This document shows, piece after piece, positions 1 through 5,317 of a DNA stretch of 7,904 nt. The stretch is from the NCBI GenBank assembly GCA_030640215.1, contig DAOWJU010000245.1:1-7904 (forward strand). The letters run 5' to 3'. This stretch comes from Desulfuromonadales bacterium (GTDB taxonomy: Bacteria; Desulfobacterota; Desulfuromonadia; Desulfuromonadales; BM103). The stretch's first letter is position 1. Every line of letters starts with the position of its first letter. The notes below the pieces were generated by a model that was not told the origin of the DNA, searched no databases, and was given only the letters and a program-made list of their open reading frames with translations. Made by a program: the position numbers and the translations under genes.

Positions 1-1046
1 ATGGACAAAAGCTGCAACATGGCGAAGGCCTGTTCATTGGACCAGGGCTCCTGGGAAGACCGCTGAGTCGTTAATGCATCGAACACATCACTAACAGCAA
101 CAATACGTGCTTCCAGAGGAATTTCCCGCCCACACAAGCCTCTAGGGTAGCCACTGCCGTCCTTTGCTTCATGATGCTCTTCAGTAATGTGCCTCAGGTA
201 ATCGATATATGGAATTTGTTCAAAGCCGAAGTTACTGATCAGATCATCAACAATCTGACGACCCAGCACGGTGTGGGTATTCATAACTTCACGTTCTTGC
301 AGATTAAGTTTCGCTGGTTTCTGCAGAATCTGATCAGAGATACCGATTTTACCAACATCGTGCAGAGGTGAAAAAAGAGCCATCTGTTCAATCTGCTCGT
401 CATCAAGTCGTTCCTGACCTCTTTGAGCCAGGCAACGAGCGATCAAACGTGTATAACGTGACATGCGCTCAAGATGACTGCCAGTCTCCTGATCGTGTTT
501 TTGCATCATACTGATTGATGTCCTCATGGCAGCCACCAGGGCACGGGTTGCCGCCAGATCGGTCAAAATCATTTCGGAGAGCAGATGCACGAAAACTTCA
601 ACCTGCTCCAGAACACGGTCACGAAAATAACAGTTGTGGAATGAATTGAAAAAGACAAAACCAGTGAGGACCTTGTTGTGGTACATCGGATGGGTATAAC
701 TGGAGGCGAAACCATGGCCGACAATCGCGCGGGAGTGGATGGAATCGTGGCCATCGTAAATCCTCAGGTCATTGATGATCCGGGGAGTGGCATTGCTGGC
801 GATCTGATTAAGAGAGGATTCTTTATCCAGAGCAACCTCGTGATTCTTCAGTGGGCTTTCGGCAGCAGGAGAAGCAATGAAGGTCTTCAGTGAATTCGTC
901 TGCTGATCATAGAGAGCAATGCTGATCCGGTCGATACCTGGGAAGCGTGCTTTCAGGACGTCGTGGATAAGGCTCAGTTTTCCCTGGTAAGTGGAGGCTG
1001 CTGCAAGTCCGGCCAGCGGGTCTTCGCGAAAGACAATCTGATCCAT
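1..1046 (-). CDS. GAF + HD-GYP domain protein, probable cyclic-di-GMP phosphodiesterase (C-terminus cut by window edge)
   Basis: This is probably a cytoplasmic enzyme that hydrolyses cyclic-di-GMP. The frame is open for 348 codons from ATG 1046 to the left edge, so the C-terminus is missing. Residues about 15-165 look like a GAF-type sensor domain (inferred from layout and the pattern of the DRISIALYD strand). Residues from about 175 carry HD-GYP hallmarks: H184/E187/H191 (HDQETGSH), H229-D230 in HDVGK, H258 in the NTHTVLG segment, HHE at 291-293 and DGSGYP at 296-301, then VSDVFDALTT at 318-327. All metal-binding motifs visible look intact. No transmembrane segment or signal peptide is seen, so it should sense an intracellular ligand or act downstream of one. 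The start is supported by GGAGGAG just upstream (TCTGGAGGAGTT-ATG). It lies 70 bases after ald on the same strand but has its own likely promoter. The ligand of the GAF part is unknown. Confidence 0.93.
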   Translation of the reverse strand, partial: MDQIVFREDPLAGLAAASTYQGKLSLIHDVLKARFPGIDRISIALYDQQTNSLKTFIASPAAESPLKNHEVALDKESSLNQIASNATPRIINDLRIYDGHDSIHSRAIVGHGFASSYTHPMYHNKVLTGFVFFNSFHNCYFRDRVLEQVEVFVHLLSEMILTDLAATRALVAAMRTSISMMQKHDQETGSHLERMSRYTRLIARCLAQRGQERLDDEQIEQMALFSPLHDVGKIGISDQILQKPAKLNLQEREVMNTHTVLGRQIVDDLISNFGFEQIPYIDYLRHITEEHHEAKDGSGYPRGLCGREIPLEARIVAVSDVFDALTTQRSSQEPWSNEQAFAMLQLLS

Positions 1047-1075
1047 AACTCCTCCAGAGATTAACATTCTCTTAC

Positions 1076-1103
1076 ATCATACAGCCTGAGAGCATGATTG
1101 CAA
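1076..1103 (-). promoter_or_regulatory. Putative sigma70-type promoter of the GAF/HD-GYP gene
   Basis: On the minus strand, TTGCAA (1103-1098) is followed by a 16-base spacer and TATGAT (1081-1076, five of six consensus bases). Transcription would begin near 1069 and leave a leader of roughly 23 bases that contains the GGAGG Shine-Dalgarno site. It lies between the end of ald and the start of the HD-GYP gene, so the latter can be expressed independently. Confidence 0.45.
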
Positions 1104-1116
1104 TGCGCATAAAAGG

Positions 1117-2229
1117 CTACAGGACCTCCTCCACTGGCGTGTGCTCAAGGCCAAAAGCTTCTGCGACCCCGGCATAGGTGACTTTACCACAGACCACGTT
1201 CAAGCCTTGCCTGACTCCTACATTGTCACGGGCGACTTTTTGCCACCCCAGGTCGGCAATTTTAACCGCATAGGGAAGCGTTGCGTTGGTTAGCGCGAAG
1301 GTTGATGTCAACGGCACAGCACCCGGCATGTTAGCGACACAGTAATGCACGATGCCATCGACCTCATAAGTCGGCTCACTGTGAGTGGTCGCCTTGGAAG
1401 TCTCAAAACAACCGCCCTGATCGATAGCCACATCGACCAGCACCGCACCAGATTTCATGCTTTTCAACATCTCCCTGGTGATCAGTTTGGGCGCTTTGGC
1501 GCCATGCAGCAGCACGGCTCCGATCACCACATCTGCCTCCTGGACAAGCTCGCGAATGGTCGCCGGTGAAGACATGATCGGGAAACAGTTCTTCGGCATA
1601 ACTTCGGCAAGGTGACGCAATCGATCAAGATTGGTATCGAGCAGATAGACCTTGGCACCAAGGCCACAAGCCATCTGTGCGGCATGGGTCCCAACCGTAC
1701 CGCCACCAAGCACCAGAACCGTTGCCGGTAGCACGCCCGGGACACCACCAAACAGGATGCCGCGACCGCCATAAGTACGCTCAGCATACTTTGCCGCTTC
1801 CTGGGCCGCCATTCGCCCCGCGACCTCGCTCATAGGAGTCAGCAAAGGCAAGCTGCCATCGGCACCGACAATTGTTTCGTATGCAATACAGATCGAACCG
1901 CTGGCAATCATCGCCCGTGTTAATTCCTCAACGGCGGCAAAATGGAAGTAAGTAAAAACAATCTGCCCTTCGCGAATCATGGGGTATTCAGAGGGCTGAG
2001 GCTCTTTGACATGCATGACCATCTCTGCGCGACGATAAACTGCTGCAGCGGTCGCTACAGTTTCCGCACCGGCTGCAAGATAATCAGCGTCACTGAAGCC
2101 ACTGCCCACACCGGCCTGAGTTTCAACCAGAACAACGTGACCTTTCTTGGCCATGACTTCAGCACCTGCCGGAGTCATGCACACCCGGTTTTCCGCCACC
2201 TTGATCTCTTTAAGTATACCGACAATCAT
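1117..2229 (-). CDS. ald: Alanine dehydrogenase
   Basis: Cytoplasmic NAD-dependent enzyme that interconverts L-alanine and pyruvate plus ammonium, used to catabolise alanine or to assimilate ammonium. The 370-residue length is that of the family. The N-terminus [10 protein letters not shown] and the catalytic and substrate-binding residues known for the family are at the expected numbers: R15, K75 (in MHVKEP), H96 (in YFHFA) and D270 (in VAIDQGG). The Rossmann nucleotide-binding loop is GGGTVG at 175-180, followed about 20 residues later by D198, the acidic residue expected to favour NAD over NADP. The conserved [20 protein letters not shown] segment lies at 284-303. ATG 2229 is preceded by GGGAG seven bases upstream. 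The gene is divergent from an Lrp/AsnC-type regulator, the standard arrangement for alanine-responsive control. No damage is visible. Confidence 0.97.
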   Translation of the reverse strand: MIVGILKEIKVAENRVCMTPAGAEVMAKKGHVVLVETQAGVGSGFSDADYLAAGAETVATAAAVYRRAEMVMHVKEPQPSEYPMIREGQIVFTYFHFAAVEELTRAMIASGSICIAYETIVGADGSLPLLTPMSEVAGRMAAQEAAKYAERTYGGRGILFGGVPGVLPATVLVLGGGTVGTHAAQMACGLGAKVYLLDTNLDRLRHLAEVMPKNCFPIMSSPATIRELVQEADVVIGAVLLHGAKAPKLITREMLKSMKSGAVLVDVAIDQGGCFETSKATTHSEPTYEVDGIVHYCVANMPGAVPLTSTFALTNATLPYAVKIADLGWQKVARDNVGVRQGLNVVCGKVTYAGVAEAFGLEHTPVEEVL

Positions 2230-2258
2230 GATAAGGCTCCCTTGACCATTGATGAGTG

Positions 2259-2281
2259 GACTTGCTTGTATAAGCAGAGTC
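2259..2281. promoter_or_regulatory. Inverted repeat upstream of ald, candidate Lrp-family operator
   Basis: TGCTT-GTAT-AAGCA (2263-2276) is a perfect 5-4-5 palindrome, extended by GACT (2259-2262) and AGTC (2278-2281) with one unpaired base. It sits about 30 bases before the ald start codon and contains a -10-like TATACA on the minus strand. A regulator bound here would overlap the ald promoter or early transcript. Assignment to the neighbouring Lrp-type protein is an inference from position and symmetry. Confidence 0.45.
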
Positions 2282-2327
2282 TATCAGTAACACAGGGAAA
2301 TTATCTTGCAAAACATCACAAATAAAC

Positions 2328-2341
2328 CTACTTATTAGTAG
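2328..2341. promoter_or_regulatory. Inverted repeat upstream of the Lrp-type gene, candidate autoregulatory operator
   Basis: CTACT-TATT-AGTAG is a perfect palindrome with the same 5-4-5 layout and an AT-rich centre as the site near ald. Its centre is 65 bases from the centre of the other site, close to six helical turns, so both could be bound on one DNA face by an Lrp-type octamer. AACCTAC is also repeated directly at 2325-2331 and 2345-2351. The binding protein is inferred, not shown. Confidence 0.45.
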
Positions 2342-2375
2342 AACAACCTACAAATGACCACTAATGGAGCAGATT

Positions 2376-2852
2376 ATGCCAACCATAGACTTGGACGCCA
2401 TAGATCATTCTATTCTAAATAATTTACAAAAGAATGGCCGCCTGTCAAACGTCCAGCTTGCTGCAGAAGTTGGCCTGTCAGAATCAGCGTGTCTGAGACG
2501 GGTCAAAATTCTCGAGGAAAGCAGGATTATTGATCGCTATGTGATGCTGATTAACCAGAGCGCCATAGGCAAGCCTGGCAATGTTTTCGTAAGGGTCTCT
2601 CTTGATGGCCAACAAAGTGAGAAACTGGCCGCCTTCGAAGCAGAAATTAGCAAAGTATCGGAGGTGATGGAATGCTACCTGATGTCAGGAGACTTTGACT
2701 ACCTGCTGCGGGTCATAACGCGAGACAATGATGATTATGTGCGCGTCCACAACAAACTCACCAGCCTACCGGGAGTGATGCGCGTTCAGTCATCTTTTGC
2801 ACTGCGTACGGTACTGGGAAAAACAGAGATGCCGTTAGATGCGAGGATGTGA
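2376..2852 (+). CDS. Lrp/AsnC family transcriptional regulator, probable regulator of ald
   Basis: DNA-binding feast/famine regulator, likely alanine-responsive and acting on the divergent ald and on itself. Counting from ATG 2376 it has 158 residues, usual for the family. An AsnC-type winged helix-turn-helix occupies about residues 5-55 (recognition region VGLSESACLRRVKILEE), joined to a ligand-binding RAM/AsnC C-terminal domain at about 69-148 with the typical SGDFDYLLRV segment at 104-113. An upstream in-frame ATG at 2364 would add four residues (MEQI). I prefer 2376 because GGAG (2366-2369) lies six bases before it, whereas 2364 has no ribosome site. This is the only well-supported plus-strand gene here. 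The ligand and target are inferred from position; Mycobacterium AldR is a precedent for this arrangement. No clear terminator follows the stop codon. Confidence 0.94.
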   Translation: MPTIDLDAIDHSILNNLQKNGRLSNVQLAAEVGLSESACLRRVKILEESRIIDRYVMLINQSAIGKPGNVFVRVSLDGQQSEKLAAFEAEISKVSEVMECYLMSGDFDYLLRVITRDNDDYVRVHNKLTSLPGVMRVQSSFALRTVLGKTEMPLDARM

Positions 2853-2870
2853 CAGATAACTCGCGCGAAC

Positions 2871-2896
2871 CTATGGCTTCAGAGACTATGGCTTCA
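2871..2896. repeat. Short tandem direct repeat between convergent genes
   Basis: CTATGGCTTCA occurs at 2871-2881 and again at 2886-2896, a 15-base period. The second copy includes the stop codon of the minus-strand Rap1a-like gene. It lies in the short gap between the convergent Lrp-type and Rap1a-like genes. No function is evident; it may be a simple slippage duplication. Confidence 0.6.
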
Positions 2897-3247
2897 AAAA
2901 CAGGGGAAGGTTTTCTTCAGGCCGACAAACAACAGGTAGGAGACGGGGATGTCCCCCTCGGTATTGTAGGCTTCATGGGCATCTTTGATAATCGACCTGA
3001 TGTTGTTGATATTCAAGTCGAAGTTGTTCGGTTTACAGTAAAGAAACTGCTTCGTCTGCATGTAGTAGGCAAGGTTAGAGGCGTTCACCCCCTCATATAA
3101 GCCGAGCAGATAGTTATCCAGCAGGGGAGCCTTGTTTTCCCCGGACGTCTTGTAAATATGCTGTAGTTCTTGATAGGTGAGCTCAGCGTGGCAGTCCACA
3201 CTGACAAGACAAAGACAGATCGTAAATATGCAAGCCAGTCTTTTCAT
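2894..3247 (-). CDS. Small secreted Rap1a/Tai-like protein (putative immunity-type fold)
   Basis: A 117-residue protein predicted to be exported to the periplasm. Residues 1-21 form a signal peptide (KR start, hydrophobic ACIFTICLCLVSV, likely cleavage after C-H-A 21). The mature part follows the pattern I know from the Rap1a/Tai family: a LLGLYEGV helix (48-54), a YCKPNN segment (C71), a helix, and a C-terminal VGLKKTFPC ending with C116. C71 and C116 are the positions expected to form the family disulfide. Characterised relatives (Serratia Rap1a, Tai4) protect against type VI secretion amidase effectors, but many family members stand alone and are uncharacterised. No effector or secretion gene is seen in this window, so an immunity role here is only a possibility. 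ATG 3247 has GGGGGA six bases upstream. It is convergent with the Lrp-type gene. Confidence 0.75.
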   Translation of the reverse strand: MKRLACIFTICLCLVSVDCHAELTYQELQHIYKTSGENKAPLLDNYLLGLYEGVNASNLAYYMQTKQFLYCKPNNFDLNINNIRSIIKDAHEAYNTEGDIPVSYLLFVGLKKTFPCF

Positions 3248-3360
3248 CTTCCGTCCCCCGGCAGAGAAGTGCTTTGAGCTATCAATTTGTTCTGTATGTT
3301 ACTCTCTATTAGAAGCATCTTACCAGAAGTTTTGCAGTTCAGGAATGATATATCCCCATA

Positions 3361-3393
3361 ATAAAAATGGCCTGCCCGATAAGGGCAGACCAT
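3361..3393 (-). terminator. Intrinsic terminator after the double-CxxC gene
   Basis: Read on the minus strand, ATGG-T-CTGCCC, a TTATC loop, then GGGCAG-G-CCAT forms an 11-pair stem with one T.G wobble, followed by TTTTTATTA. On the plus strand the wobble would be a C/A mismatch, so the minus strand is the functional one. It begins 27 bases after the stop codon of the small CxxC gene and separates it from the Rap1a-like gene. Confidence 0.85.
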
Positions 3394-3419
3394 CAAAGAT
3401 GGTGAATCATGAAAAATGC

Positions 3420-3593
3420 TTATTGAATCTTTGCCTCATCAAGTGTGACCAGAAAATCGCTGTTACAATTTTGGCACATGGCAACGACTGTGTTTTCGAA
3501 TTGATAGTCGGGCCCGACAAAATAGCTTAGTGAAATATCATTCTGCTGTTGGCACTTGTCGCACTTTGAAGTGATGAACCTCGTCTCCAACAT
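3420..3593 (-). CDS. Small protein with two CxxC pairs, zinc-ribbon-like, unknown function
   Basis: I do not recognise this 57-residue protein. It carries CDKC at 11-14 and CQNC at 40-43, separated by 25 residues, which fits a small zinc ribbon or rubredoxin-like knuckle binding one metal ion; the four cysteines are the only ones in the protein. There is no signal peptide or membrane segment, so it is probably cytoplasmic. The frame stays open to an ATG at 3641, but I chose ATG 3593 because GGAGGTG lies only four bases before it, while the upstream start would place this ribosome site inside the gene. It has a plausible promoter and a strong terminator of its own, which argues that the short frame is expressed. 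It could be a regulator, a metal-binding accessory protein or a nucleic acid-binding protein. Confidence 0.7.
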   Translation of the reverse strand: MLETRFITSKCDKCQQQNDISLSYFVGPDYQFENTVVAMCQNCNSDFLVTLDEAKIQ

Positions 3594-3631
3594 ATGACAC
3601 CTCCGCTCCAAGCATTCTAGCGATCTGCGGT

Positions 3632-3640
3632 AGTATAACA
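3632..3640 (-). promoter_or_regulatory. Extended -10 promoter element before the double-CxxC gene
   Basis: The minus strand reads TGT-TATACT, an extended -10 element with five of six consensus bases. No good -35 is seen at the usual distance, as is allowed for extended -10 promoters. Transcription would start near 3625, about 32 bases before the chosen ATG. Confidence 0.4.
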
Positions 3641-3675
3641 CAGGCTCCTCAAAATAATCTCACAGTGAAGCTATC

Positions 3676-3715
3676 AAGAAAAAAGTGAGGAGGAAGCCGA
3701 TGGCAACCTCCCCAC
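3676..3715 (-). terminator. Intrinsic terminator downstream of the vWA/OmpA gene
   Basis: On the minus strand GTGGGGAGG pairs with CCTCCTCAC (one G.T wobble), with two T/T mismatches and then GCC/GGC around an ATC loop; a run of six Ts follows at 3684-3679. It lies about 75 bases past the stop codon of the vWA/OmpA gene and before the promoter of the small CxxC gene, so the two are separate transcription units. Confidence 0.85.
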
Positions 3716-3722
3716 AGAGGAG

Positions 3723-3786
3723 TGGCACTCAATATTAAACTATCACGAGTACAAAAGGTTCCTGGCACTCAGCACCAGGTTCCTGG
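3723..3786. repeat. Cluster of short direct and inverted repeats
   Basis: AGGTTCCTGG occurs at 3756-3765 and 3777-3786 (21-base period), and TGGCACTCA at 3723-3731 and 3763-3771. CCTGG and CCAGG also form a 5-pair inverted repeat around CACTCAGCA. The cluster lies between the vWA/OmpA stop codon and its terminator. It resembles degenerate intergenic repeat sequence rather than coding DNA. Its function is unknown. Confidence 0.55.
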
Positions 3787-3789
3787 TCT

Positions 3790-4914
3790 TTAGTTAACAC
3801 CAGCGATGAACCCAACAACCCGCCGGTTTTGTTGACGACCTTCAGCCGTATCATTACTGACAGCCGGAGCGGCCTCACCATACCAGAAGAGTGAAATCCG
3901 GTTTGAGTCGATGTGGAATTTTTCAGCCAGGTAAGCGCCAACAGCCTCTACCCGTTGATGCGACAGGGCAAGATTGTATTCTTCATCGCCGGCGCTGTCG
4001 GTATGACCTGCCAGAACAATATAGCTGTCCGGGTTCTTCTGGAGGATTTCCCCTACAGTATTCAACTCGTCAGTGAACTCGACTTTGACCTCCGACTTAT
4101 TGAATCCGAAGAGGACATGATCCAGTTTAAAGCCAACGATTTCGTTTTGTGCTTCAGCCGTAACGACATAAGACTCTTCCAGGGCAAAGACCGACCCGGT
4201 AAAAATTTCCGGTCGGCTCAGTAAATTTTCGAAAGTATGAACTCTCGAGGCCTCATTGATAGATGCAACAGTTTCCATGAGCTTAATCTGTTTCTTCACA
4301 GTGGTGGTGCTAATGATCTGGAAATCTACATCATGGCTCTTAGCAATCTTTTGGGCCAGCACAAGCGGACCTTCGGAAGCACCAGCGTCACTATGGGTGC
4401 CATCGGTAAACAAAAACACCACAGTACGGCCAGAGAGTTCATCGAGCAGAGAGCCAAGCTTTCTCATGGCATTAACCATTAAGGTCGGGCCGCTTGCTTC
4501 ATCTGGCAATTGCTCTGCCGCCTTCAGAAATCCGGCCTTGTTGAACGGTTGCAATTTATAAAGGACGGAAGTATCCACACCCGGCACAGCTTTGGCGGGG
4601 GGAGTATAACTGTACAAACCGACTTTCAGCTCAGGAAAAACATCCGGAAAAGAAGCTGCTCTCTGCATCACGATTTTTTTAGCCGCCTGCAGTTTTGTCA
4701 CCCCGCTGTCATCAAATGTCTTGCCCATGGAACCGGAGCTATCGAATAAGATAACGACGTTGTCAGCAATGCGAACCAGGTTCTCCACTTTATAAACTGT
4801 TTTAACGATGTTGGTTTTGGTCACTGCCTCCACAGCCTGTCCCTCTTGTACGAGCCCGCCGAAGAGAAACATTGTGAAAAGTGCGATCATTACAGTCATT
4901 TTTCTTCTTACCAT
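3790..4914 (-). CDS. Periplasmic von Willebrand A plus OmpA-like peptidoglycan-binding protein
   Basis: A 374-residue exported protein. Residues 1-28 form a signal peptide (RRK, a hydrophobic stretch, then EGQA); there is no lipobox cysteine. A von Willebrand A domain spans about 53-230 with a complete-looking metal-ion site: D58-S59-S60-G61-S62, T144 in SGPT, and D171-G172 in FLFTDGTHSD. A C-terminal OmpA-like domain spans about 262-372, with FNKSEV, then GHTDSAGDEEYN at 303-314, R321 in the SHQRVEAVG helix and NRRV at 363-366; D306 and R321 match the pair that grips diaminopimelate in peptidoglycan. The protein therefore probably anchors to the wall and uses the vWA face to bind a partner through a divalent metal. 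ATG 4914 has AAGGAG eight bases upstream. It appears monocistronic; the partner is unknown. Confidence 0.9.
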   Translation of the reverse strand: MVRRKMTVMIALFTMFLFGGLVQEGQAVEAVTKTNIVKTVYKVENLVRIADNVVILFDSSGSMGKTFDDSGVTKLQAAKKIVMQRAASFPDVFPELKVGLYSYTPPAKAVPGVDTSVLYKLQPFNKAGFLKAAEQLPDEASGPTLMVNAMRKLGSLLDELSGRTVVFLFTDGTHSDAGASEGPLVLAQKIAKSHDVDFQIISTTTVKKQIKLMETVASINEASRVHTFENLLSRPEIFTGSVFALEESYVVTAEAQNEIVGFKLDHVLFGFNKSEVKVEFTDELNTVGEILQKNPDSYIVLAGHTDSAGDEEYNLALSHQRVEAVGAYLAEKFHIDSNRISLFWYGEAAPAVSNDTAEGRQQNRRVVGFIAGVN

Positions 4915-5130
4915 TTTGTTAACTCCTTAATAGTTTTCGTTGGAAAATTCTTGTGGTTATCGTCGTAAACACGGTTCAAAAGTTCTGCTTCTGTATTGAC
5001 CAGAAACGAGACAAATTACGCGCTCATTGTAGAAACAAACGGCAAATTCAACACAGATCCAGCCAGCTTATCAGGCGTAACCAGTCTGTCAATTTTTAGC
5101 CATTTATTTGGGCTGACTGGAAGGATCTGT
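4915..5130. other. Gene-free leader region of the vWA/OmpA gene containing a compound inverted repeat
   Basis: No coding frame is supported here. ACAGATCC (5053-5060) pairs with GGATCTGT (5123-5130). Nested inside, CCAGTC (5081-5086) pairs with GACTGG (5115-5120), and AGCC (5098-5101) with GGCT (5111-5114). Because a terminator ends at 5131, the vWA/OmpA promoter must lie here. An exact TTGACA (minus strand, 5092-5087) and a TACAAT (5031-5026) are present, but neither has a partner at ideal spacing. The leader may be structured or the dyad may be a protein-binding site. Confidence 0.45.
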
Positions 5131-5168
5131 TAAAAAAAGCCCCACAGTCAGGGGGGTGACTGCGGGGC
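5131..5168 (-). terminator. Strong intrinsic terminator
   Basis: On the minus strand GCCCC-G-CAGTCA, a loop of six Cs, then TGACTG-T-GGGGC gives a 12-pair stem with one G.U wobble, followed by TTTTTTT (5138-5132). The wobble would be an A/C mismatch on the plus strand, so minus-strand use is favoured. It can end both the predicted small RNA and any readthrough from the cytochrome gene. Confidence 0.9.
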
Positions 5169-5222
5169 AACGGGTTTCTAGGTTTTACCTAGGAGGGAGA
5201 ACATGCAAAAGCATCGTTCTGT
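5132..5222 (-). ncRNA. Candidate small regulatory RNA, about 90 nt, three hairpins
   Basis: The predicted transcript starts about seven bases after a well-formed promoter and ends at the seven-U tract. In order it contains: a hairpin AGAAC/GTTCT with inner ATGC/GCAT, a TTTT loop and one bulged G (5220-5198); a pyrimidine linker with CCCTCC (about 5197-5192); a hairpin CTAGGT-AAA-ACCTAG (5192-5178); a short AAACCCGTTG linker; and the terminator hairpin with an all-C loop. No minus-strand reading frame with a ribosome site is seen in it. The CCCUCC linker could pair with Shine-Dalgarno sequences of target messages, as in C-rich small RNAs known from other bacteria. It lies 96 bases after the cytochrome stop codon, so it could also be a 3'UTR-type RNA with its own promoter. 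It does not match any RNA family I recognise. Confidence 0.5.
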
Positions 5223-5228
5223 GATTGA

Positions 5229-5257
5229 AAGATAACCGTTACGGTTATATATGTCAA
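5229..5257 (-). promoter_or_regulatory. Strong sigma70-type promoter with embedded palindromic operator
   Basis: The minus strand reads TTGACA (5257-5252, exact consensus), a 17-base spacer, then TATCTT (5234-5229, four of six). Upstream lies an AT-rich tract including seven As, like an UP element. The spacer and the start of the -10 are filled by ATAACCG-TTA-CGGTTAT (plus-strand reading, 5232-5248), a 7-3-7 inverted repeat, placed where a repressor would block RNA polymerase. The downstream product is the candidate small RNA. Confidence 0.6.
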
Positions 5258-5317
5258 GGAGAAATTATCAGTTTTTTTCTATCTCACATTTCACACTTCA
5301 AATTCTCGGACAGGCTC

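Noticed and set aside
1942..2325. Plus-strand frame of 127 codons antisense to the start of ald
   Set aside because: It mirrors the strongly conserved N-terminal part of alanine dehydrogenase and crosses the regulatory gap; no ribosome site or family pattern.
2364..2375. Four-residue N-terminal extension of the Lrp-type regulator from ATG 2364
   Set aside because: There is no Shine-Dalgarno site before it, while the GGAG that overlaps this ATG is ideally spaced for ATG 2376.
2849..3100. Plus-strand frame of 83 codons beginning GTG at the end of the Lrp-type gene, as if translationally coupled
   Set aside because: It is fully antisense to the Rap1a-like gene, which has a signal peptide, family pattern and ribosome site; the plus frame has no recognisable protein pattern.
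3913..4749. Several overlapping plus-strand frames of 79-103 codons opposite the vWA/OmpA gene
   Set aside because: They are shadows of the vWA and OmpA domains, whose motifs on the minus strand are complete.
5139..5220. GGA-rich plus-strand reading of the hairpin region as a CsrA-binding sponge RNA, or a cyclic-di-GMP riboswitch
   Set aside because: The U-tract and the G.U wobble place the transcript on the minus strand, which lacks GGA motifs; the conserved core of the GEMM riboswitch was not found.
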